Shown: in pieces, positions 1 through 8,994 of the stretch
How the letters are laid out: every line of letters starts with the position of its first letter
How positions within the stretch are numbered: position 1 is the first letter of the stretch
Notes under the pieces: model-generated
What the model saw: the letters and a program-made list of their open reading frames with translations, nothing else
Database searches by the model: none
Told to the model about the DNA's origin: nothing
Assembly (NCBI GenBank): GCA_037127255.1
Contig: JBANSL010000009.1
Span: forward strand, 41,206,475-41,270,474
Source of the DNA: Persicaria tinctoria
Taxonomy: Eukaryota; Streptophyta; Magnoliopsida; Caryophyllales; Polygonaceae
Direction of reading: 5' to 3'
Length of the DNA stretch: 64,000 nucleotides
Translations under genes and position numbers: made by a program

Positions 1-886
1 AAGTTGAAACATTCAATATAGGAAATAAGGAACAAGATTCAGAAACTCACAATCAATCCAAACAAAGCTTCAAATTGCAAGTAGAACGAAGAGAGTTTAG
101 TCGCCCATGGCGAACATCGCTCTCTCTCCAATTGTCTAATGGTTCAAAGAATAGAATGAATGGTAATGAAAAATAACATAAAAGGCCTAATTAAAAGCAT
201 CCAAGTCGGCCTCAAAGTGAATAAATTAGAAACTAGGGTTTTTTCCATCAAAACGGCGCGCGGCAGTACGTGCGGCGGGCGCAGCAAACCATGCGGCGGG
301 CGGAGCATGAATACCGCCCCTGGCGGCGGGCGCGGCAAACCATGCGGCGGGCGCTGCATTGGTCTTTCACGGAAATTCCGTCTTGAATCAGCTCTCGACG
401 TCAACATGAAAGTTGTAGCCCTCTGAAATAGCTTTCCAACGCATGGTCATAATAGTCGATCGGACAACCGAGGCCTCCAAAAAGTGCAAAACAAGTTCAG
501 CATGTCTGGCGACAACTTCTGCAGACTTGTTCTTCGTTTAGGTTCGCTTCTTCTTCTCAGGACCTCTTGAGATCTTCATGTAAGCTTCTTCGATCAACTA
601 GACATTCTCATCCAATGCGTTATCAACCCATGTCTTCTCCTCGGATCTACCATTACCTGAAATAATCAATAAAAACGTGTAGATTTCGATTCCACCAACA
701 TAGAGAGCAAATATGCAAATTGTAATCAAATCATGGATGAAATGCATCTTAAATAAGCTAAATGCAACCTATTATGCCTACCTAAATGCATGCTATCAGT
801 ACACAACTAGAAAACCGGTCCATACCCTTCTTCCTTTTTATTTTTATTTTTTTAAACTTAAAAACTTTTTAAAAAAATGACATGTC
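1..886. repeat. Degenerate LTR-like and GC-rich repeat DNA, no gene
   Basis: I see no supportable gene here. Positions about 258-356 hold several spaced copies of a GC-rich word (gcggcgggcg) in otherwise AT-rich sequence. Positions about 401-475 resemble the 5' part of the Athila-like LTRs further on: the stretch around agctttccaacgcat at 430 matches the one at 8971-8990, and the following cgatcggacaaccgagg corresponds to the start of the LTR half at 17706. This is probably retroelement debris. Confidence 0.5.
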
Positions 887-986
887 ATGACCCGACGAGT
901 CAAAGGGTCGACCCTTGACCCGGCGGGTCACCACAACCCGTTGACCCGTGGCTTGGAAGGGTCAGGGTTTGGGTCAGAGATATCCC

Positions 987-1049
987 GACCCTTGACCCGG
1001 CGGGTCCGACCCTTGACCCGGCGGGTCCGACCCTTGACCCGGCGGGTCC
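987..1049. repeat. 21-bp GC-rich tandem repeat, three perfect units
   Basis: Three identical head-to-tail 21-bp units begin at 987, 1008 and 1029, each containing cttgacccggcgggtcc. Looser copies of the same word (gacccg/cgggtc) occur from 887 to 960. A similar gacccg/cgggtc-rich patch lies at 40250-40420. Such patches often form the ends of plant DNA transposons, but I see no paired terminus here. Confidence 0.75.
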
Positions 1050-1095
1050 GACCCGTGCTCATGTCTAGGCTCAATCTCCCGCACCGTCCGGGTTA

Positions 1096-2395
1096 GTGTC
1101 TAGGTGTTTAGGCTTTCTTATTATTTTGATCGCGATTTCTTTGATGAACTTTTGTCTTAACTTTATTGTAGATATGTTGGTTGACAAAGAAAAAATTTTC
1201 GCCCTGGAAAAGAAGAAAAGCGCAGCCAGGACTGCTCCTGTCATCGCTCCGCAAGTGGGTGATAGTCAACAAATTGCATCCCGCGACCCCCCCCCCCCCC
1301 TCATGACAAAGAGATCAAAAGGGAAAGATCCCATCAAATATAGAGAGAGTGTATCGTCAAAGGATATACCCCTGGCTCAACGTGGGCGAAAAAGGCCCAG
1401 GGAGGAGGCGGCCGTTAATAAGCTTCTTAGTGCCGAGCCGATTACCTTATCAGGTATCTCGATGATCGCGTACCGGCAACTTGGGTTTTTCCCACTTGAT
1501 ATCAAGAAGCCGGAGATCCCTGGAAAGAGCTGCCAGGCTGAAAGAGATTATCTTCACCATCTAACAAACGAAGAGTTGTTGGAGCACAGTCTAAAGACCG
1601 GGGGCTGGGTATTGTCCTTTGTGATTTACTCTACCCTTTATTTTATTTCGCATGCATGTTTGTTGTTCTCTGTATATTGTCGTAGGGTAACTTGCAATGG
1701 GCCGAGGTGGCTGGGCGTCTAAGGAACTATAATGACAAGGTGAGGGAGTTAAGAGCATTAAACAAGAGTCTGAAAGCGAAGGCGGAAAAGTTGAAGGTTG
1801 CGGAGCTCCAGGAGGTGACTATCAACAGCTAGAAGGATGCTTTGGAAAAATTCCAGAAGGAAGTGGAGGTGGTGAAGAACGAGTTGGAAGTGTCGCGATT
1901 CGAGCTTTTGAAAGTCCAAGAGATGGGGTCCAAACGTGATTTGGGGATTACGCTTGAAGGGTCGAATGAGGGAGCTCGAGACTGAGTTAGAAGCGGCCCG
2001 CGAAGAGCTTATTGGAGTGAAAGGACAAATGGAGCATTTTACTTTCGGTGAAGATGTCGTTCTTACCAAAAACACACTTCACGAGTTCATGCTAAGCGAT
2101 GAGGGCCAAGGGTGGTTGACTAGCTTTATGGCGAAGGACAATCGAGGTTGGTTGGATCGTTACCTCGAGACAGATGGGTCAGAGCGTTAACCATTTTGCT
2201 CACCTTGGGGACACTAAGAGGATGTTTCCTCCTAGTTACGAGATCGAGGATATGAAACTTAATGACCCTCAATGTGGCTTGCCTCCTCCGCTCAATGCTC
2301 CTCTCGACGAAGTTGCAGCCCTCGAGCCTCTTGCTGGTGAGACCAACCCTGAGCAGCCCCGTGATGAAAACAACGACCCTCCTGCAAATATGTAA
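1096..2395 (+). pseudogene. Broken coiled-coil ORF, probably retroelement-associated
   Basis: The open frame at 1096-1722 has a short hydrophobic start, then a Lys/Arg-rich stretch and a region with LGFFPLDIKKPEIPGK. A likely intron runs from about 1609 to 1685 (donor ggtatt, acceptor tcgtag). Past it the frame gives a Leu/Lys/Glu-rich coiled coil (NLQWAEVAGRLRNYNDKV onwards). It is broken by a TAG near 1830, a frame change near 1930 and another near 2170. The last piece, 2174-2395, is Pro/Asp/Glu-rich. Plant retroelements often carry coiled-coil ORFs of this general make-up, but I do not recognise the family. A C13 run at about 1288-1300 lies inside the coding stretch and makes a sequencing-length error possible. 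Confidence 0.45.
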
Positions 2396-3550
2396 CAAGC
2401 TATTCTTCCACTCTCTATCTTATGTGTGAATTTGTGATCCGCGCTACCAGTTGAAAACATTTTTGCCCGCGGTGTGAGCTTTATACTCTGTCGCGGTTCG
2501 TATATTTTGGATGGGAAACATTTGGGTCTATGACAAGCGGTGTGTATTGTCATGGTATTTTGACGTTTGTAAATATTTTATCTTTAGCCGTAACGCATTT
2601 CTATTGATGCTCTTTCTTTGTTTCTCTTAGAGCTTAACCTACTATTGTTAATATTCTTGGTTGAGAAGTAGGTTTGCGATACCCTTACCCATCTCCTGTT
2701 ATAGAGCGTTTTATGAAATGAATCGCAAGATGACAAAAAGTAGGGTTTGCGGATTTATTTAATGTTGAATTGCGAAAAACTCTTTTATTTTATTAGAAAA
2801 CGACATCACACATCTATATTTCTTCATAACACAAGTAGTCGGGAAGTACATCTCTGTTCTCTGCTGGGCCTTGTTGTTCTATGGTGACATCAAAGTGTGA
2901 TTCTCCTTGGTATTCGAACGTGAGGCAACTTCCTATTCTTAGGTTGTTAGACGTCGCGAAGGATCGTCATCCTTCTGATAGAGAGAACTAGTCATTTTCA
3001 TCTCTTTCGACTAAGACCAGGAATTCTTGGTTCGAAGGAGAACATAGGATTATTTAGTTTAGTATGTCTTCCCCAAATTCTACAAATATGTAAGGTAAGG
3101 GAAGCCTATGTAGTTGGCTTTCTCTGTGGATGATTCGGATGAACTTTGGATTTGGAAAAACAACTGTATTTGTGATGAAGGTAGGTGGGGGAACTTCGCC
3201 TGGAACCATATCGAAACTCGACATTGTTCCCCCCCCCCCCCCCCCCCCCCCGCCCTTTTTCCTGGGCGGATCTTGTTATGGAGGGGGGATTCTTTATTTA
3301 TATTAGGCCCTTTCTTGCGGATATAAGCATTTCTCTTCTAGGTTGGGTTGAGGTGTCCTGAAGCTAGTAGGTGCGTATTGCGCACTAGTTTTCAGGGTCA
3401 CTAGGTGTGTTATGTTTGTTTGTTCGTTTGTTGGTGTTCTTTGAACAAGGGATGTGTTTTCCAGGTGATTTCTGTCATTACTGGTGATCCCTATCGACCT
3501 CGTGGAGCGGATAAGGTGATTGTGGTGAATTCGTTGTGCGCCTCCTGTCC
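2396..3550. other. Intergenic, no gene seen; contains a C23 run
   Basis: No coding or RNA feature can be supported. A homopolymer of 23 C at 3229-3251 is the only striking structure. It may be a true simple repeat or an assembly artefact. Confidence 0.6.
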
Positions 3551-3554
3551 ATTA

Positions 3555-3563
3555 CTATAAATG
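3555..3563 (+). promoter_or_regulatory. TATA box upstream of B3 copy 1
   Basis: The word ctataaatg lies about 45 bp before the ATG at 3603, a plausible plant core-promoter position allowing for a very short leader. It suggests that this B3 copy was a real gene before it decayed. Confidence 0.4.
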
Positions 3564-3602
3564 GGAGAGTACCTTGGTAATTCGTGGTGCAGTTTGGCAA
3601 TA

Positions 3603-4052
3603 ATGACGTCTGCCTCACCGATAGATATCCCGGCTCAGACCATTCCTCGCGTGAGAGGATTTACCCGAGATATAGTGGTAGAGGGACACTTGTACAGGCT
3701 GGTGAGTTTTCATTAAATAGTTTGGTTTTGTACTTGGGAATTGATTCTTTCTGAGATTTTTTATTGTTTGTTGTAGCCGCTGTCGCACGTGTATCATGAT
3801 TATGGTGACGAGGCCCTTGGCCTTGTTTAGCTTTGGACGCGAGCAGATGAAGAATTTGTGGTGATGGATGAGCCATTGGGCCTTCATAATTACTGGTTCA
3901 CATCCGGTTGGCCTGAGTTTGTTGTTTCTAATGAGCTTCAGATGGGAACACACTTGATCTTTGAATATGAAGGGCACACTTGCTTTGATGTTGTTGCCGT
4001 AAACCATGGTTCATATCAAAATGGTGATGTAGATTTTTCCGTTTGGTGTTGA
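3603..4052 (+). pseudogene. B3-domain (REM-like) pseudogene, copy 1
   Basis: Exon 1 (3603-3701, 33 codons) ends at a GT donor. A TTGTAG acceptor opens exon 2 at 3777, which runs to TGA 4050-4052. Exon 2 shows the second half of a plant B3 DNA-binding domain: TSGWPEFVVSNELQMGTHLI followed by FEYEGHTCFDVV, matching the B3 pattern GW-x2-F ... L-x2-G ... F-x-Y-x-G-x3-F-x-V. A TAG at 3828-3830 lies in frame near the start of exon 2, so the intact product could not be made. B3 proteins of the REM group bind DNA in the nucleus. The two-exon layout matches copies 2 and 3. The protein would be about 124 residues, a single-domain B3. Confidence 0.65.
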
Positions 4053-4198
4053 ACGGAGTAGTGGGGGACCTATTTTTTTTTCTTTTGACAAATAACGACA
4101 GTAATCGTGCGTTTATGATCTTGTCTTATAAATAAATCAGAGTGAACGTGTTACTTTTGCTTGTTGATAAGTTGTCGTCATTGTTGAATTAAAATCTA

Positions 4199-4737
4199 TG
4201 TTGGGACACTTGTGATAAGCTGTCTATTTTGGGCTTTCAGCCCATTGTCTGTTTAGGGTTCCATGAGTCTCTTCATATACTCATGGAACGCCAACCCCTG
4301 TAACCTAATCTGTTTTCGCTTCCTCTAATAAGAAATCTGGTTCTCTGCCCGTGGACGTAGGCAACACACCGTTGCTGAACCGCGTAAATCTCTGTGTCTT
4401 TCTTCGCTATTATCGTTCTCGTTATAACAAACTGGTATCAGAGCCGGGTTCGGCAGGTGGGCCGGTTGCACCGATGATTGAGATGGACTCCGCATCTGAA
4501 TCGATGACGGGTTAGTCGAACCCGTTGCGTGGAGGTCTCAATTCCAACCGGGCTAGACTTGTGATGGATTCGCAAGTGAGAGGGGGATTTGTTGGGACAC
4601 TTGTGAATCCCACATCGGAAGTGGGATGATTCTGAACCTAACATATAAGTGGATGGGCTACTCCACCTAATGCCAATTGGTTTTGGGATGGTGCCCCGGT
4701 CCGGCTTATATGTTGGGCTTTCTGGTCGGGCCCAACA
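4199..4737 (+). mobile_element. TRIM-like short LTR retroelement
   Basis: A left terminal segment (4199-4429) starts TGTTGGGACACTTGTGA and ends ...ATAACA. It is followed at 4433 by tggtatcagagcc, the usual primer-binding site for initiator tRNA-Met. A purine tract (agagggggat, 4579-4588) precedes a second TGTTGGGACACTTGTGA at 4590, and that terminal copy ends ...CCCAACA at 4737. The internal part is only about 150 bp and has no ORF, as in TRIM elements. The two terminal segments share only their first 17 bases; the right one (about 148 bp) has the cccacatcgga / taagtggatgggctactcc words common in TRIM LTRs. I find no matching target duplication. Confidence 0.6.
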
Positions 4738-4769
4738 AGACTTCCCCTAACAATCTAGGTAGTCGCCCG

Positions 4770-5235
4770 CGTATTCGACGCGATAGAGAGCCCTAAAAAG
4801 CAATCTTCAGCGTCCCTTGACGCAATAGGAAGACCTAAAAAGCAATCCCCTACGTCCTTAATCTCTAGCGTTCTATACGCGATGGAGGTTACTAAGAACA
4901 ATCTCCAGCGCCCTTGGTCGTTGAGGAGATTAAATTAAACTCTGGTGATCTCCATCGTTCTATATGTGAAGGAGAGACTTAAAAAACAATCTCCAGCGTC
5001 CTTAGACGTTGGGGAGATTGGATTAAACTCAGGTAATCTCCAGCGTTCTACGCGCGATGGAGAAACCCAAAAGGTAATATCCAGTGTTCTACGTGCAATG
5101 GAGAAACCTTAAAATAATCTCCAGCGCCCTTGGACGTTTGAGGAGATTGAATTAAAACTTAGGTAATCTCCAACGTTCTATACGCGATGGAGAAACCTAA
5201 AGACAATCTCCAGCTTCCTTGGTCGTTGAGCAGAT
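4770..5235. repeat. Imperfect tandem array of small hairpins
   Basis: Two alternating palindromic modules repeat across the interval. One is aatctccagcg...cgtt...ggagatt, for example at 4990-5021. The other is tctccagcgttctacgcgcgatggaga, for example at 5037-5063. At least four copies of each kind are visible, at about 60-130 bp spacing and with point differences. Each module can fold on itself. I know no family for it. It may be a satellite-like segment of a retroelement untranslated region. Confidence 0.65.
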
Positions 5236-5359
5236 TGTATTTGAGAGAAAGAAACAAAATTGAATTCATATAGTGAAATAGGGGCTTTTATTGATAGTCC
5301 GCGTTTACATCATACTGCATAAAATAGAGAGTAGCACCTAGCGAACTAAAAAATTAGAT

Positions 5360-5752
5360 TCAATGGAAATCGTTTGCTTCTGGTCCTTCATATTCGGCGG
5401 CATCAATTTCTTCTTCGATGACATAGCCCTCTTTGTCCAAAAAATGGACTTCGAATCTTGCTTCACCTAGGTGAGTGAAAACTATGGACGTTTCCAACTC
5501 AAGGTCGTGAGTTTCGACAAAGTCTCTCTACCCGCGCGCCACCCAGTGGGATTCGTAAGCGCCCCCTGTGATATAAACAGGGAAATCTTTGGCGATACGG
5601 GTGGATAAGAATATTTGCTCGGGTACCTGGGGATTAAAATGTTCACCGAAATAATACGGTAACATCATGCGTATGTATTGCTCGCTTCCGACCAAGTAGA
5701 TATCGAAGACGAGGGGATTGTTTGAATTTGGATCTTCTGCATTAGTAACCAT
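5360..5752 (-). pseudogene. B3-domain (REM-like) copy on the minus strand, single amber
   Basis: Read on the minus strand from ATG 5752 the frame gives a nearly complete B3 domain in one exon: PYYFGEHFNPQVPEQIFLST, then AKDFPVYITGGAYESHWVARG, then RDFVETHDLELETSIVFTHL and GEARFEVHFLDKEG. The frame ends at TGA 5362-5360 (130 residues before the stop, acidic tail). The only lesion is a TAG at 5528-5530. It sits exactly where related B3 domains carry the Trp of the GW/RDF motif, so a single TGG to TAG change would explain it. It faces B3 copy 2 head to head, with about 340 bp between the starts. An alternative is a sequencing or pseudogene-age difference. Function is inferred only from the domain. 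Confidence 0.6.
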
Positions 5753-6014
5753 TTCTTTTTTGTGCATGTTTGCCCTTTGCAGAATTGGGACACGTCTTTT
5801 ATAGAGGCATGGGAAGGTTGTGTCTTTACTTTTTTGTGATAAATGACTGTTTCCGAATCTGAAAAGTAACAATGGATCTGGTTGGACCCTGAAAAGGTTT
5901 TTCCCATGTGTAAGCCATGCAGGTTATTTTGCAAATCTCGATTCAGACCCCTGTCTGGGTTCAACGCATGCAATAAATTTTGTTGCAACCTTCGGGGTCT
6001 GTATCCTTTATCTT

Positions 6015-6024
6015 GAATATATAA
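6015..6024 (+). promoter_or_regulatory. TATA-like box upstream of B3 copy 2
   Basis: The word aatatataaa lies about 75 bp before ATG 6094, a normal spacing for a plant promoter with a short leader. Confidence 0.4.
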
Positions 6025-6093
6025 AGGGGTGATAGTGATAGCAACTCATTTACCCCTTTTAATTGTTGCTTTCTTTGTTTGGTGAAAAGAGAA

Positions 6094-6485
6094 ATGGCGT
6101 CATCCACGTATGGGATGTGAGATTTTTATCGTTGCATTGACGCAGAGGAAAGGCTTAATCACATGGTAAGATCTTTAATGCCCAGAGTGTTGTAAAGTCA
6201 ATTGATTTTAAAGTTTTCATGAAATGTTGTTTTATTTTGTAGCCTTTTCCTTGTGCATTTGAAAAGATGTACGGTCACGTTGTATCCGACCATGTTTGCT
6301 TGGTTTCCTGAACTGGGCAAAACTTTCGTGTTGAGGTTTCAAAGGATCGTTTCAATCGTTGGTGGTTGACTGAAGGTTGGAGGAGGTTTGCTAACAGTAA
6401 TGATGTTCAGGTCGGATCGTTCATGGCGTTTTTTAAGTATGTGGGAGGGCACCCCTTCCAGGTTCTTGTACTTGAAGATGAGTAG
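6094..6485 (+). pseudogene. B3-domain (REM-like) pseudogene, copy 2
   Basis: Exon 1 is 6094-6165 (24 codons: FYRCIDAEERLNHM at its end) with donor gtaaga. The acceptor tttgtag opens exon 2 at 6243, and the frame ends at TAG 6483-6485. The exon 2 product contains KMYGHVVSDHVCLVS, RWWLTEGWRRFANSNDVQVG and a B3-type end (GGHPFQVLVLEDE). Two in-frame TGA codons (6118-6120 and 6309-6311) break it. Exon 1 has exactly the same length and splice phase as in copy 3, so the two arose by duplication. Plant REM B3 genes often occur in tandem clusters. Confidence 0.65.
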
Positions 6486-6829
6486 GTCTCTGAGATCGTG
6501 ACCCAGATGGGGAAGAATAGATGTTTTTTTTGTCGGTTTTGCTTAAACTTAATCGCGTAACCAGTACCGTGAAATTTGTACACGAGGAGTTGTATGATCA
6601 AAAAATATTTCGTAAGCAAAGTTTCGATTTTTGCGCTCTTGTCTTTTTCTGAGTTGGGTGTGACTGTTCTGTGACACGACCCTACATGCATTGTCGGGGT
6701 GTCAGAGGCGTGCTTTTGAGATGTCGCCACTTGCCTCACATGCAGTCGATCCTGTAAAAAAATCTTTTGGATTGGCGTTGTTTCTTTGGCAACGATAGCG
6801 TAGGGGATCATGACTTGAAGCGAAGAATT

Positions 6830-7225
6830 ATGACTTCACCCAACCCTCATCGCCGTGATTTTTTCCGTTCCATTGACTCTGAGGATAAACTGGAATATAT
6901 GGTATCGCTCCTGACCCTTTATTTGTTATTTTCGGCTTTGGTGATTTTATAACAGAATTTTTGTTTCAACGGTTCGCAGCTGCTACCTGACTCTTTTGGT
7001 GCGATGTATGGTCGCAATGGATTGAGTCACGTTTGTTTGGTCTCTCCTACTGGCCGAGAATTTCGTGTGAGGGTGTTTCGAGATAGTTAGGGTCATTGTA
7101 TCCTTACAGAGGGTTGGCGTGCTTTTGCTGAGGATAGCGGTTTGGGTGTTGGGGGATCTCTTATTATTTTGAAGTATGAGGGGAGTAGTCACTTTACGAT
7201 AATTGTTTTGGAAGCGAGTGAATGA
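6830..7225 (+). pseudogene. B3-domain (REM-like) pseudogene, copy 3
   Basis: Exon 1 is 6830-6901 (24 codons, HRRDFFRSIDSEDKLEYM). The intron ends ttcgcag, and exon 2 runs 6980-7225. Exon 2 is a textbook B3 second half: LLPDSFGAMYGRNGLSHVCL, then REFRVRVF, then ILTEGWRAFAEDSGLGVG and SHFTIIVLEASE. The only break is TAG 7088-7090, at a position where related domains often have an aromatic or other residue before GHCILTEGW. About 350 bp separates it from copy 2, in the same orientation. I see no TATA box close upstream. Confidence 0.65.
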
Positions 7226-7680
7226 TTTTTTCGTGGCTAGCACTGGGATTGTGCTTTTCTTTTGTAGTTGTTCATTCCATCTTTTGTTGCGTGGATTAAA
7301 ATTTTGTTGTTGTTTCTTTGTACCTCGTTCTGGGTGTAATATAACGATCGTGTTGTGTGGATACTCCGAAATTTTGCATGTATGTTTGCTTGTAAAACTG
7401 TGTGATTGATGAATTCATTCCTGCCAGGTTTGCTGGGTTCTGCATTTGAACCAGCTTGTGTGGTTTTATCTTGACATGTGCAATTAATTAATCGCGATAG
7501 ACGAAGATTCAAGATTTCTATCATTATGATCAGATAAATCCAGATTGCCAACAAAACAGGATAAGAAACAAAACATATTGTCTCTATTAGATTTCCAGAT
7601 TATTCGGTGAATCAACCACATAAGTTACTTTGATATTTGCATATTTGTGTTCGAAATACACGCGATTGGTAAATTTAATC
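7226..7680. other. Spacer without a recognisable gene
   Basis: I see no coding, RNA or repeat feature that I can support. It separates the B3 cluster from the minus-strand gag remnant. Confidence 0.5.
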
Positions 7681-8690
7681 TCTTTGGGGTATCTTCTTTT
7701 GAGGGAGGGTCGGTGGGATCCCATAGACAGGGGGCGAAATCTGGTCGGGATGGGCCATCATTACATTTGTTGGGGCATCATGCGGGCCTGGCCCTGTTCG
7801 CTGATTGTATTGTACTTCTTGTATGTGAGGTCGCGGCGGGACGACCGGGTACTACCACAAAGGGTTACGGTATTGTTTATTCTCGAAACCTCCCCTTCTT
7901 TGACGTTTGTTGGGGGTCCTATGGTAGGAAGGAGGCTTTGTTTCAACGGGTCGCGAACTAGAACTCACAGCTTACATGATGTGGATTTGTTTGGTTAAGA
8001 GCCTTCGCAAGGCATCGTAATTTTCTGGCTCCTTTCGGAATAGGCAGATTTTGAAATCCCCTTCGGCCAGGTTGCCCATTAGTATGGTGCTTGCGGATTC
8101 TTGATTGAATCTTGGGATTTGCACCACCATATTGGTGAATCTGCTGAAGAAGCTTCCCAAAGATTTGGTCGTTCCTTGCTTGATGGCGTTGAGGTCTAGC
8201 ATGGTCCTCTTTCTCGTGCGGGCACTACCGAAATGAGCGACAAACGTGGCCGATAGTTGCGCAAAGTTGTTGATGGAGGATCGAGCCAAATTGGTGAACC
8301 ATGTCAAGGCTGCCCCGCTTAACGTAGATGGAAACGAGCAGCAAAACATGGCTTCGTTGTCCTCGTTCATCCCCATAGATGTTATAAACTGGTTGAGATG
8401 GTCATTAGGGTCGGTGTCTCCCTTATACTTGGGGATGGAGACATCCCTCCACCTCTTGGGAACGGGCGTCTCGCGTATTTTTCTGGAAAAAGCAGATGGG
8501 AAGGTCGGTTCGTCTTTGCGAGTTTGACCAGGTGCCTCAGGAGAGTTGGAGCGCAAGGATACCTCTCAAGTGTTAAAGCCATGGGCAATCTTGTTGATGT
8601 TCTCGTTGCGTTCCAGATCTGGGCTTGGGGGACTGCCCTCAGGGTTGGGGAAGTGATTGACTGTTGCGGGTATAGGACCCTTGATGTCCA
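7681..8690 (-). pseudogene. Ty3/gypsy gag, 3' part, on the minus strand
   Basis: The longest open piece is 8556-7972. It encodes a retrotransposon Gag capsid-like region: PKYKGDTDPNDHLNQFITSM, then LSGAALTWFTNLARSSINNF and SLGSFFSRFTNMVVQIPRFN. This is the classic gag core (Y-x-G-x2-DP, AxxWF, F-x-F-x-R-F). The frame can be read upstream to 8690 through one TGA near 8565, and downstream to about 7681 through two stops into a Pro-rich tail. At 8690 it stops abruptly at the start of an Athila-like LTR. The amino-terminal part of what I infer to be the same gag resumes at 19644-20008. It is a dead fragment. Confidence 0.7.
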
Positions 8691-8994
8691 TGATGTGTGC
8701 CATGTTTTTATGCTTATTTCAACTTCTTATTCTATCGTCATATGTATTCTGGGTTGGGAATATAGTGAATTTGTGTAGTTTATGCTTATATGCAAAATTA
8801 TGGAGTCTATACTAGTTTCTGTTTGATTTCGCAGAAATTGAACGCACTTTGGAGCTTAAAAGAAACTCATGAAGAAGCTAAGGATGATGCATCTAGAGAA
8901 AATGTCATATTTCGACATCCATCATTCTGAATCAAGCTTTGATGTCTTCACGAGAATTGTAGCCCTCGAAAAGAGCTTTCCAACGCATACTCAT
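8691..8994 (+). mobile_element. Athila-like LTR, left part (split LTR)
   Basis: It starts TGATGTGTGCCATGTTTTTATGC, the head seen again at 8995 and at 55751 in this window. It runs to agctttccaacgcatactcat at 8994, where a second LTR head begins. The continuation atgcatcaatccgacaaagg is found at 17701, after the inserted element. The related LTR debris at 430-475 reads straight across this junction, which supports the split. It sits inside the minus-strand gag. Confidence 0.7.
8990..8994. repeat. Target-site duplication ctcat, left copy
   Basis: The five bases ctcat directly precede the TGATGTC start of the inner LTR at 8995. The same five bases follow its 3' LTR end at 17696-17700. A 5-bp duplication is normal for LTR retrotransposons. 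Confidence 0.75.

Noticed and set aside
4770..5235. Possible CRISPR array
   Set aside because: Units are irregular palindromes without unique spacers, and the DNA is plant nuclear.
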